From contig PTEX01000003.1 in the NCBI GenBank assembly GCA_003342815.1, positions 3,132,567 through 3,196,566 of the forward strand: DNA of 64,000 bases, in the 5' to 3' direction. The stretch's first letter is position 1. Each line of letters begins with the position of its first letter. Positions 24,505 to 35,280 of this stretch are shown here, in pieces. The position numbers were made by a program, and so were the translations under genes. The DNA comes from Eudromia elegans. Its lineage: Eukaryota; Chordata; Aves; Tinamiformes; Tinamidae. Below the pieces are notes generated by a model. The model was not told the DNA's origin, made no database searches, and saw nothing but the letters and a program-made list of their open reading frames with translations.

Positions 24505-24640
24505 GCAGCTGCAAGATCAGGGCTGCAGCTCGACTTTTCTCATTCAGCCACGACTTCAGCAAAACAAATTGCTTTCCTTTCCACACTGCCTTCGCCTCCA
24601 ATTTGAGTGTAAATCACAATAACGTTAAGCAACAATTTAA
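24420..24640. promoter_or_regulatory. Enhancer-like conserved-looking block (no alignment)
   Basis: There are clustered motif-like strings in a non-repetitive block: TAATAATTAGC and CAAATTGC (homeodomain-type), TTTGCATGG (octamer-like), GCAGCTGC (E-box), AACAAATTG and ACAATAACG (SOX/forkhead-like). The call comes from texture and motif crowding only. Confidence 0.22.
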
Positions 24641-24850
24641 AAATTTAGCTAGTTAAATTAACTCTATTTCCACTATAATCTTATCACTGTGTTTCTCTAA
24701 TAGATTTAGTTCTCTAAGTGGTACTAAGACTGTCAAAATACTTCAGAGGGAAATTCTTATTAAAACATAGAATTAAAACTACATGGAAATTCAGCAGTTA
24801 CTTCGGCAGTATTTGTGTTTCTAATTGCCGCACAACAGGAAATCTTTTTT

Positions 24851-24870
24851 TATATATATATATATATATA
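24851..24870. repeat. (TA)10 microsatellite
   Basis: Ten uninterrupted TA units, preceded by a T run. Confidence 0.95.
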
Positions 24871-25898
24871 TGTAGTTAATTGCTATGTAATAAGTAGGCT
24901 GCAAACAGGTTCCACTTAGTATAATATTCAACAGAACTGAAAAGTTTCATGGCACCCTACTTTCGTAGTAGAATTTTTAAAGATTTTTGCAGCTTAAGAC
25001 AAAAAGTACTCGTGTGAGTGTCTTGCACATATTAGTTCTTTCTGTGCTTTCAGAGGTAAGAAAAAAAAATCAGCTCATATAGCACAGAAATAATTAAAAG
25101 GTCTAAAGGCTGAATGTTACTAATGTTTTCTGCAATATGAAATCTTATGTGGTTTCTATTTTTTTTCCATAAAAATACGGTTTGATTTCCTGAAGCTTCA
25201 CAGATTAAAAAGTAACCTCATTTAGTATTTCTGAAGCTGGACACCTTGAAGCCATTTGATCCAGTACAAGAATGCATCCCAGCTTAGGACTCACCATTGA
25301 GACTACCTAACTGAGCTAAAATTACTGGTCAAATTAGAATCTGTTTTGTTTAATCTTGGTGGTGAAGTGTCACTTTTTACCTAAAACCATAACTATTCAG
25401 TTGCTTGTAAACTTTGTGACTACATATGGCTCCCTGTAGAATCATGATTAGGAACAACTGGAGTACCTTCAGGACAGTAATGCCTGGCCAGGACATAAAT
25501 ATGGGGGTGAACACTCATTCTGTATGTTTAAGACTGCCCCCCAAACCATACAAATAGGACTGCTACTACAGTTGTATATACTATAGTCAAAACATTTGAG
25601 TCTTTGGGGCGACGTCTACCTTCTTTTGACAGAGTTGAACCCTGGAAATTTCCTGAGATAAAGCTTTATATATGCAAATATATATATAATACATATAGAC
25701 CCACACATTTAAACTATAGCTCATTTTTATACTAGTAGTAATGTGTGTCGGGTGGGTAATCAGTTAAGTAACTGAATCCAAGGAGCAATCCCAATTTCTG
25801 CATGTGCCTTTCTGCATATTACTGAAAATAGTCAAAATACCAAAAATCACACTGGTTTTCATCAGATGCACTACAGTTCTGTTCAACAACATGGTATT

Positions 25899-25929
25899 TA
25901 ATCATTTTGATTATTAAATCAAATGATTA
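25899..25929. repeat. AT-rich hairpin-forming inverted repeat
   Basis: Two 14-base arms (TAATCATTTTGATT and AAATCAAATGATTA) pair with one bulge around a 3-base loop. They have no transposon features. Confidence 0.7.
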
Positions 25930-28900
25930 AAATACAAAAAATCCATAGTCAGAACATATTATATTTAATATTACTAATATTATAAGGATTCTAGTGATTT
26001 CTATGTAATATTTTATTACAAAAAAAATACTCCCAGTACATGAACCATTTACATCACAGAAGTGGTAGTGAGAGCAATATAATTCAATTACAAAAGCTGG
26101 AAACAGTTTAAACAGCATTTGAAAGTAAACAGTTACAGTCCCCTATGCCCATATCTGGGACGCGTCCAAATGGAAGTTAAAGATCCCATGGCATTTTTTC
26201 AAAATGAGCAGGAGTTATCCCAATGTGTTGTCCAACACTCTCTCTCAATTAAAAGCAGATTTCGGCGTCCAAAGCTGTGTGTCAGCAATTGCTGAGAGCA
26301 CATGCCTGTCAGCTTTCCAAAAATCTCTGCACCACCAGTGAGCATCTGATCACCCCGCTTAGCAGTTTTTCAGATGCCACAAGCAGAGGAGATGCTAAAA
26401 ACAAACACACATTCATAAATAGATGAAGCACAGAAGTGCTTCCTAAAGGGTTCTGGAAAGAAGGATACACTGGCATGCCCATTTAGAGTTCTTTTTTGCC
26501 CCGTACCAGAGGTGTTAAATATGACTTGGGTGGCCACAGGGAACCCTTTGGCACCCAGTGCCCTTCAGTGCTGCCAGTGTGTGAACAGAAACCCCGTGAA
26601 ACATCCAGGCACGCAGGTAAAGTAAAGGTAGCAGAAACATCCTCCTAGCTGCCCTTCCCCAACTTTTACACATTTAATGAGTTAAAAGTTTAAAAACAGG
26701 CCTGTTAACATCTCCATTTCCTGTTAATGTTTAAAGATTTTTCTAGGCTATTTTCTGACTGAAGAAAATAGACTCTCCAATGCCCTTTGCAGCACACGTT
26801 CCCCATACTACGCACAACTCAAAAGCTGAATTGTGCTTTACCAATGCTGAAGCACAACTCTCCTTCCCAAGATCAGGTACACTGCCTATGGCCAGAAAGG
26901 CACCTGTTGTCTTTCTAAAGAAAGAGGGGTAGACTTTTATTCAGGCTTTCCTACTCCAATGCTCAAAAGATTTCCTAGTACAATGTCTCAGGCTGCGGTT
27001 ACATGGAGTTGGATCCACTTTTTCAGTGTCCATCGATTTTGGATTTTGATATTACTTTACCATATCACCAAGCTCTTATGAGATATTGTCTAGAAAAGGA
27101 AGCTGGACAAACACTTGGCTTCAGCTACAGATTTTGCTCTGCCACTCCTGTGGTTAAGGGACACGGACATCAACTTTACAACAGGAGCCAGTAGAGTGAC
27201 AGGTCGCACTCGCAGTGCACGCAGATACTTCCCTCTCAGAACAAGTAAGAGGTTTTGGATCTTTGTAAGACAGCAGATACAAAGGTGATTTAGGTCCGGG
27301 AAAATACCTCAAACCTATCCTTGCTGTAACTCGGAAAATATTTGGCTGTGGGGATTGTGGGAGGAAGTGGGAGACAAAGAGTCCAGTAGATACAGTAAAA
27401 GATTAAACTAATTTTAAACAGAAGCTTTTACAGGTAGGATTTAACTACAACTTGGATTTACCACTGGCACCCACCTGCTCTTCCCTACTTCACCCTCCCA
27501 TCCTGAACTGCTCAGCACCATCACCTGTCGCCCTGACTTGAACTTGGGATAAAACTCAAACACTGGGGGTGCTGTAGCGGTGTGCATGCCTATAGACCTT
27601 TCCCCACAAACAGGATTGGGCCGTTTCAAGCTCTTAAAATCATATTAAGTGACAAAATAAACGTCTTCCTTCATTGTTAAAAAAAAATAAAAGAAAAAGG
27701 AAGCATAATGTCATTCCTCATCACCAAGGTGCCAGATATTTTATTTACAATGAGCAACTAATCCTCAAATTGAAAGAGATGTTGAAATTGCACTACCACA
27801 AAATATTCCTGCCCACGAGTCTGGCAACTAGGAAACTTCTAAGTTTAGCCTCTGAGTTCAGGCAGATTTTTAATCCAATTCTGAAAACCACAGCACAGAA
27901 CGAACAAAATTCTTCTACAAATGTGTAATTATTCCAATTAAAATCAACCTTATGCTCACATAACTCTATGAATAGTGTTTTCAGCAACTTATATCATTAG
28001 CATTCAGATTTTTCCAAGGCAAAATATGAGAATACACTAGATTTTAGAAGTAATTAAGAGGCTATAAATGTTGTGTGCTGCAAGTTCTCAAAAGACCAGA
28101 GTCCTGGCAACTATCATAATCCTTTTGAAATTGTTCATATTAAGATTAAAGATCACTTTGTTCCTCTATTCCCACAACTAGTTGGTATGGTAAAAAGATC
28201 AGTCCCCTAGTTTTATATGTAACATCTTTAACATTTGCTCTCCTCTCTGTGCATGTGATTAAATGTAACATTTTGAAATCCCAAAGTTCTGAGAAAAACA
28301 TAAATCCTTGTCCACAGCTGCTGTTTGACTCTGGAAACACATGCATTTTCTTTTCAAGCATCTACCATCAAAAAATCCCCAAGGACTTGAACTGGAGAAC
28401 ACCTGCATCTCTTCATTTAGTTCCAATAACAGAGTCTAAACTTCAAAATTACAAAAATAGATGCTATGTTCAGCTGCAGTTACATTCTGCCCCTAATTCC
28501 CGTGAACAAAAATGCTAAGAGCATGAAATCATTCAGGCAAGCTCTGTCATCGGGAGGATAAGATTTTTTGCACCAGAAGCCCAGTGGGAAATTGATAGAA
28601 AACTGGCAACAATTACAGATAAAGTACATAGTGAAATCCTTAGGGAAAGAAAAGGAAATGTAATAAGATAGATGGTTATAATTTTTACACATTTATGCCC
28701 AAACCACAAATGCAAATTGTCTTTAATTACTTCAGTATATTAAGCATTTTTACTCATTCACTGTGTCAAGTACTTCCAAAATGCTTCAAAATAGTTTATG
28801 AACTATCTTTTACGAGTATTTTTTTGTAGTTACTAGCACAGGCATTCATCATTTATGTTAGAACCAAAAACTTATAAAATGTCACTGTTCTGGCTTTAAA

Positions 28901-31900
28901 AGCCAGGCTTCACAATATCCCCAAACTGAGCGGTCAAAAACAATTTAAAAAGATGTCACTGAGTTGAATTTAACTCCTCGAAAGGGGGATAGAGGAGTAT
29001 ATATTGGTGCATATGCACAAACACATCTAAATCTGGCACCTCATTTTCATTAAGTTTTACAAAACAAAATCAGCTATTGCATAAAGGGGGGAAAAAAAAT
29101 TAATGCTGCTGTGGGTACAAACATTTTAAATATTTTTCCCCTTTATTGAAAGACACATTCTCTGCAGTATTTTTAAAATATTTTTCACTTCAAAAATAAA
29201 GAAAAATAAGATATTTGTAAGGGAAGAACAGGATAAAGCGTTTCCGTACCTAAAAACACCCTAAGTTAGGAAAAAATAATAAAAAAAAAAATCATTGGAA
29301 CTTAAGAAAATTATCACTTCAGTTAGAAATTGCTACCTTCTACACAGTGGAGTATTTGCCCTTCCCTGCTCATGCAGCTCTCAGGCTGCCCACAGAAGGC
29401 TGCTCTCACTCTCCCTGCTCCACCAGCTGTGCCAATGGACCGCACAGGAGCATGAATTTAATACAGGTGGTTTTGTTTGCTCCTCCGCTTCGCTGCAGCA
29501 CTGCTGAATCTCTAAGTGAGCTCAAAGCGAGGTGCTTACTAATAGTGTTTTTGAGTTTGTTTCCTCTTGATTTATACGTAGGAAAGCTCTCAGAGTGTGG
29601 CTGTGTGAGCACTGCCAATTATTCAATATGGCAAACCAAACAGAGCTTAATCAGCTCACCTCATCTATGCAACAGCTGCTCGTAATTAAATCCTAACGCC
29701 CCCATTCATTTCCCAATCTCCCTCCTGCTCTCAAAGGCCAGGTGAAGCAAACAAGGGCTGCAGCTTGCTGGAGGGTTCATAAATCCAGGGTTAGTTCAGA
29801 GAAGCACTAAGACGACCTTCCCAAGCCCTTGGATAGCAAAATAATCTTCTCTCTCTCCTGTATTGTGTGCTCTGTAGTTGATGTAGTGACTGGCCAGCAT
29901 GTCTGCTGAGTTTTACAATCCTGCATAGACTCCCCATGGCAGGTTTTCATGCAAACTAATGTACCTAGGACTAAAAACACTAGTATGCGGGTTTAAGGCC
30001 TAAAGAAAATCATATTTATTTCCTGAGCCCTTGAAGTCTTAGTCTGCTATAGGTTTACAAGTTTTCTGCTGTGCTAATGACATACTTTGTGCACTAAACA
30101 TGGAAGTGTCCCTGCTAATCACCAGTGCATGCACTTTCTACAGGTTGCCCTTCTTGGGATAACATTTTATAAAGACCTAGATTTCTCCTGGAAGGCTACT
30201 GAAGGTTATGCTGTATGTTACTACCAAAGTCATCAAGAGTTCCTCTTCCTCCTGCTATCAATAAGTAAAAAAAGAAAAAAGAATCAACAAATGAAAGGTT
30301 GCCTCCATCACTGAGGCTGTAACCACACCCATAGTGTTGCAGGGCTGGTGCTGCTGAGCGCACAGCAGCGCCGGCTCTGCTGGGTACCCCGGCTGGGGGA
30401 ACAAGATGTAGCTGAGGGAGGTGGGGGAAAGGCCCTGTAACATCTCCCCCTCCAACAATCTGCCCTCATCTACTTAACAAACACCTAACACTGGCAGTCC
30501 TCTAACAATTTTCCTGGACTTCCTGGGCTAGTTTTCCATTCAATTTCACAGGTGAGCAGTGTAACTAGTTACTTCTCCACCAGTTTTTATACTAGCAAAA
30601 ACTTTTGAAAATCACTCCTGAATGGTTTATGTTGTAGCCCAAGTCCTCTACAAACTCTTAGGTCAGGGCCTCTTCATTAGTCAGAACGCAGAGAACATTC
30701 CCTGCAATTACCTCTCTTGTCTCGATGCGCCAAGGAACACGGCAGCACTCGGTTCACAGCAGACGGGGTAGCTCTAAAGGACACATTTCTGTCGCATGGC
30801 CACCAGTTTTGCTGACATGGAGTTTGCTGTATTTTCTGACTTCGCATACGTGTAGAGAGGAAGCTGGGTTTAGCTGAGTGCTGGATGATACCTGCTCCTA
30901 GCCCAGGGCAGCTCCTTCGGCTCCTGGAGACATGGCACGTGCGCCCTCAGAGCTTCAGCTGCGCGTGCATGTGTCTATGTGCATCCCGTAGAGTCAGAAA
31001 GGCTGGCCAGCCCTGCCCTCACCTCTAGCACATTGGTAATACAGAGCAAATCTAGGTGACGCTTCTCCTCTTTGTTGCATAGTTTTTACTCTGTCTACAA
31101 GCAGGCTGCACTCTTCTCATTCCACTCCTCTGTATTCTAAATTTCTATTCCGCACCATCACATCTACAGTTATTAGGACCAGCGGCTCCAAATACCTCAA
31201 GTTCATACTGTAAAGCCATCTCCAGTAGTATAGCTTTTAATAACCCTTTAATTCCCACATGGTGTAACTTGAATTTGCCGTTAAATTATCCAGCATAGCT
31301 TTCCTAATTCCCAGGAGTGACTGCAACTGACAGCAAAAGCATTTTTATGCTCTCATATCACTTCATGTTTTCTCTCCATAGTCTTCATAAGAGGATATCC
31401 ATATCTCCTGTATTGAATTGCCTCGGTTCCTCCAGCAAGTATTTGGAAAAGCAAGGCTTTAACTAACTCCCATTTCCTTTGTATGGATTCTGAGATAATT
31501 TCCGCATTCCTAACTTGTCATAGTTTAAATTTTTTAAAAGCTCATTTCCAGCACACTGCTCTCCACGCTTACGGGAACTAGAGCTCTAACATATCATCCT
31601 GCTTCTCCCTCTCATCATACTCCTCCATGCGGCCCTACAGACCTAGGGCTCCAAGGAGGCTGGTTTTCAGTGCGTCATTCAGTCCATAGACGCAATACAT
31701 GGCCTGGAGGCACTTGGGAAGCTTTATAAAATTTTAAATCCTAGCATCGTACACACATCTCCATTCATCTACAAATGCTCCAACTACTGCTGCATTATTA
31801 GCTGTAAGTTGGGCCCTCACATGATTTATCGGCTTCTTATATCTCTTAAAACACCCTCTATCACAAACCTATCAAGTATGCATTACTATCTAAATGAACT

Positions 31901-31999
31901 ATCCACAACACTGGTGAGCTCCAATGCATGTGACCACTGTAACGAGCACCAACAAGAACCTCCAGGAAAAGGCAGAAGCTAAAATCAGTAATAGTAATA

Positions 32000-32025
32000 A
32001 ATACTATTAATATATTAATAGTATT
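32000..32025. repeat. Perfect 26-bp AT-rich palindrome
   Basis: The 26 bases equal their own reverse complement exactly, with the centre at 32012/32013 in ATTAATATATTAAT. The half-site AATACTATTAATA is read twice in inverted orientation with no spacer. The strictness over 26 bp is notable, although AT-rich DNA makes palindromes easier. Confidence 0.95.
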
Positions 32026-32614
32026 GACATCTAGAAGTGAGGCAACAGGTGCAATAGCTTTTTATTTATTTATGTATTTATTAAGAATTTGAATAATTAG
32101 AAGAGACTTTTCAGTCACAAACAGCTTCTAGTCAAAGTTTTAGTGCAGGGATTTAAGATAATTATTGTAAAAACACCAGCATAAACATTCCCAGTATGGT
32201 ATTGTAAGAGAAACACAAATGTAGTTACTGCAAAAATAACCTAAGACTGCAAAGTGCTTACTAATATTACCTTATACAAGAAGGAAATACTGCTTGCATA
32301 TGCACATAAAAATCGAAAGATGGTAACACAGTGTTACTTTTCAAGCTGATAACATTTGTAGACCATAGCAGATGAAAGAAATTAGAAAGAAAAATCATCT
32401 TCCTCAGGTTTGTGTGTTTTATAATCCTGAGGGCAGTTAATTCCTTTGCTTCCATTTGATTAAGTACTCATTGATTCCTTTCTCCTACTTTTTGATTCCA
32501 ACCTCAGTAGAGCAACAGCAGAAACATTTTAAAAGATGAAAACGTAATTCTTAAAATGCAATTATACTGACCACAAAGCCTAGATCCATGTGTACTTCAG
32601 AAACTACTATAATC

Positions 32615-32646
32615 ATTTTCAATTTGATAGATTTCAAATTGAAAAT
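32615..32646. repeat. Perfect 12-bp inverted repeat, 8-base loop
   Basis: The arms ATTTTCAATTTG and CAAATTGAAAAT are exact reverse complements around ATAGATTT. A simple hairpin is possible. There is no open frame and no flanking duplication. Confidence 0.9.
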
Positions 32647-33227
32647 ATTCCTTGAAACAGAGTAATCTAAGAGCATTCATGCCCAGAGCCAACCACATCT
32701 TTAAAATTACCCAAGCAATAATTTGTAATTAACTTGCTTCCCATTTAAAAATACGAGATAGATGAAGCTAAAAGCATGCTCTCAAACATTTTAAAGGTCA
32801 TCCTTTTTATGCAGATAAACCAATTCTTAATTGAATCATGAATTATGCTTCAAATTCCTTCAAATCATCTGAATCAGCCTGTCAACTTCTGTATGAGAAA
32901 CCCAAACCAGTAGACAGAAAAAAAAAAGTTTAGAATTAACATTTGCAACATGGCCTCTGCAAAACAAAAAAAGGTATATTTACCAAAGATTCTGTTTAAC
33001 TTATTTAAAAGCAATCAAAGTCAACACACATTTCTTATTATAGAGGACATATATCAAAAATGCTGTTTTTCAGTTCTGTCTCTCATAGTGAGCTAAAGTT
33101 ATAAAGTGTGCAGTATGTGAAAAATACTTTGGCATTTGGCACATTTTACATCAAGCCCCTCTTTTGAAAACTGCATTGGATAGGAAAATGTAACATGATA
33201 CCAGCTTAACAAGAGTTTTGCACTTAC

Positions 33228-33401
33228 CAGAATTATGGCAGTAGTCCATACACTGCGGAATTTGGATTGTAAAGACTACCAAATCTGGAGCTAAGAGAGA
33301 CTCCGGCTTTCTACTCTCATTGAGCCATTTACTGCTGTGTAGGTCTCTGGTGTCAGAGGGGCCTTGAATTAGAGGAATCAGCTTCTCTTTTCCACCATCA
33401 C
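33228..33401 (-). CDS. Candidate internal coding exon B, minus strand, unrecognised
   Basis: On the minus strand this 174-base segment follows a T-rich acceptor (TTAACTTTTATCTTAG) and ends in CTG/GTAAGTG, a near-ideal donor. It has only one open frame: phase 1 in, phase 1 out, 57 full codons. The other two frames stop early at TGA. The peptide starts DGGKEKLIPLIQGPSDTRDL, continues through KWLNESRKPESLLAPDL and ends IPQCMDYCHNS. The C-x3-C ending is vaguely like the start of a cysteine-rich (EGF-like) module, and 1-1 exons are typical of extracellular modules, but I recognise no family. The next candidate exon upstream in transcription (34203-34337) ends in phase 1, and the join makes a glycine codon. 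There is no start or stop codon, so the rest of the gene would lie elsewhere. A chance pseudo-exon remains possible. Confidence 0.4.
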
Positions 33402-34202
33402 CTAAGATAAAAGTTAAGACTTTTTACACCTTTTGCACTACCAAGATAATTTTTCAACATATAAACATTTTTCACTAGCCCAAAGAGGACAGCTATTAAA
33501 GCCATAAGCACAAAATTAAAAGAGGAAACAGAATGAGCAAGCATTTTTAAACTATTAAACAGCTTCTTTAAAGTTATCTTGTAATCGTCTTCATGTTTAA
33601 GAGGATGTAAAACAAAGTTACAAACAAGTAATCAATTCTAATTAACCAGCGTTTTCTATCTCAACTTCATAAAATAATAACCTTAAAAATCACCACAAAC
33701 TCAATTTAGCCTTAAATATACTGCATTTTAAATGATCTTAGCAATAGCTGTTTTAAACACAAAGATCATACACACTGATTGGAGACTGTATACTTTTTCA
33801 ACAAAGTTCTAATAAAGAAATTTAAAAAACAATATATCACAAAGCCTCAAAGATTTCACAAATGAAAAGGGGTACCTGCCACCTTAATGGAAAATGAGAC
33901 ATTAAGAATTATAAAGCTATTAAAATCATATTGTAAATAAAGTAAAATACAAATATCCCGTGTAATATGAAAATCTAATTTTATTCTGAAATAACAGTTC
34001 TATTTTTTATCCAGTGTCAAAATTGACTATACTGGGGCCAGACTGGATCATCCTGGCACACTCAATAATAATATTAAAAAAAAACCCTCTCTGATTCATA
34101 GGAACAATGAGTAAATTCTTGTTTCAGTAACTCTCCTTGTAAAAAGCAAGGCCAATTCTCCTATACAGGCAATAAAGTTTTACATGGTCCAGCTGCACAT
34201 AC
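33402..34202 (-). other. Putative intron between candidate exons A and B
   Basis: This 801-base AT-rich interval has stop codons in all frames and no recognisable repeat. On the minus strand it begins GTATGTGC and ends CTTTTATCTTAG, so it obeys the GT-AG rule. It is an intron only if both flanking exons are real. Confidence 0.35.
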
Positions 34203-34337
34203 CTGGGGCTTTGGCACAAATTTTTATTGATCCCACGGTCCCAGAGGCACATTTGACCAATGATGTGCTGCAGTACTTCAATTCAACGTTCTGGATTGAG
34301 CCCTCAAGAGTTGGCAGGGGATTCTTAGATTTCACAC
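34203..34337 (-). CDS. Candidate internal coding exon A, minus strand, unrecognised
   Basis: On the minus strand this 135-base segment follows an excellent acceptor (TTTGCAGTTTTCTTTTATTAG) and ends CCCCAG/GTATGTGC. Only the phase-1 frame is open, with 44 full codons; the others hit TAA or TGA within ten bases. The peptide includes NPLPTLEGSIQNVELKYC and ends SIKICAKAP, with three cysteines. It exits in phase 1, matching the entry of exon B. One reason for caution is that the + strand is also open across this segment (34184-34366, 60 codons with ATG), so openness alone is not decisive. No upstream partner exon or start codon was found with confidence. I do not recognise the protein. Confidence 0.35.
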
Positions 34338-34689
34338 CTAATAAAAGAAAACTGCAAATGTACTAGCCTGTTGAATTTAAATATTTTTATATTCCTTCAC
34401 CAAGGCATTTAAACTTAATTATACTTTAATTATCTACCTTAGATGTTCATACAGCATTTTTGTCATGATTCACAGTTTTTAATTGCAAACGAGAGAACAA
34501 GTATATATGAACATGCAAGTATGTATAGATACGCACAGAAAAACCACAGAAGGCCACTAGGAAACTGGAATAATAAATATGTGTATACACACACACACAC
34601 ACTCTTTTGTTTTGACTTTATAAAGGCCACCTCAGCTCTTCCCTTTCATGTTTCCATTATGACCCTTTCACCGCGAGATCTCCAAGTGA
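34338..34689. other. Interval between exon A and the CpG islet
   Basis: AT-rich DNA with a short (AC)n run at 34587-34602. I looked for a minus-strand first exon that could splice in phase 1 to exon A and did not find one with an ATG. Confidence 0.5.
34587..34602. repeat. (AC)8 microsatellite
   Basis: Eight uninterrupted AC units, preceded by GTGTAT. Confidence 0.95.
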
Positions 34690-35010
34690 CTGAGTGTTTT
34701 CAGCCCGCGCTCGGACGACGCCGTTCTGCTCGGCAGCGACACGAGCGCCTTCAACGCGAATGGCCCGCTTGCCATTCTCTTTGCGGAAACCACAGCTCAA
34801 GCCTTGCCCGAACCCCATTTTGGTGGTCCTTGCTCAGCCCCCCGTCGCGTGCAGCCCCAAATCCACAGTGAAACCCGGGGGGGAGCGGGGCCGGGGGCAG
34901 CCTCTTCTGGAGAGCTGCCCGGGACGGCAGCGCGGCGACGCTGGCACCGCTCGCCCGGGCGGCCCGCGGAGCCCCCTCGCTCCGGGCAGCGCTACCTGCC
35001 CGAAGAAAGC
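34690..35010. promoter_or_regulatory. CpG islet, possible promoter
   Basis: This is the strongest CpG cluster in the window. CG dinucleotides are frequent around CGCTCGGACGACGCCG, GGGAGCGGGGCCGGGGGC and GGCAGCGCGGCGACG, with GC-box-like GGGCGG on one strand. Overlapping frames on both strands (34694-35146 and 34804-35016 on +; 34834-35121 on -) are composition-driven. It lies just upstream, for minus-strand transcription, of candidate exon A, and next to a homeodomain-motif cluster. In vertebrates unmethylated islands of this kind often mark promoters. No TATA box or first exon can be fixed by eye. Confidence 0.4.
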
Positions 35011-35129
35011 ACGTAAATCTCCTCGCAAATTAAAAAGAGGTCGTTTCAACACCTGTAAGAAACACGAAAGGAAAAACCAACAGAAGTTACGGCTTTCAGT
35101 GTTTTCTTTCCCCCCGTGCAAAAGCGGCT

Positions 35130-35280
35130 TGGAATTTGCCTGTTAAAATTAGCAAGCACCTTGTTAATTATGCAAGCATTAGGGTAATTATGGAACCATT
35201 TCCTTGCATATGTAACGGGGGCTCCGTGCCAAAGTCCATAATTACGCAAGGAAACTGTTACGGAATATCAGATTAAAAAA
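35130..35280. promoter_or_regulatory. Enhancer-like homeodomain-motif cluster
   Basis: Two near-identical 12-mers, TAATTATGCAAG (35165-35176) and TAATTACGCAAG (35239-35250), lie 74 bases apart in the same orientation. A GTAATTATGG (35184-35193) is matched by its exact reverse complement at 35237-35246. TTTCCTTGCATA (35199-35210) is inverted with one mismatch at 35243-35254. TAATTA is the classic homeodomain core, and ATGCAAG-type strings resemble octamer or C/EBP half sites. There is no open frame. Repeated, mixed-orientation motif copies in non-repetitive DNA suggest a cis-regulatory element. Confidence 0.35.

Larger units (their letters stand above)
24641..33227. other. Long non-genic interval
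   Basis: No supportable gene is present in about 8.6 kb. A (TA)n run, two hairpin-forming repeats and one perfect palindrome are listed separately. 29590-29720 has enhancer-like motif crowding (CCAATTATTCAATATGG, ATCAGCTCACC, CAGCTGCTCGTAATTAA). 30300-31060 is moderately GC-rich without a recognisable gene. Confidence 0.5.

Noticed and set aside
34443-35146. 142-150 codon frames over the CpG islet
   Set aside because: They are R/P/G-rich composition artefacts. Neither strand gives a first exon that can splice in phase to exon A.
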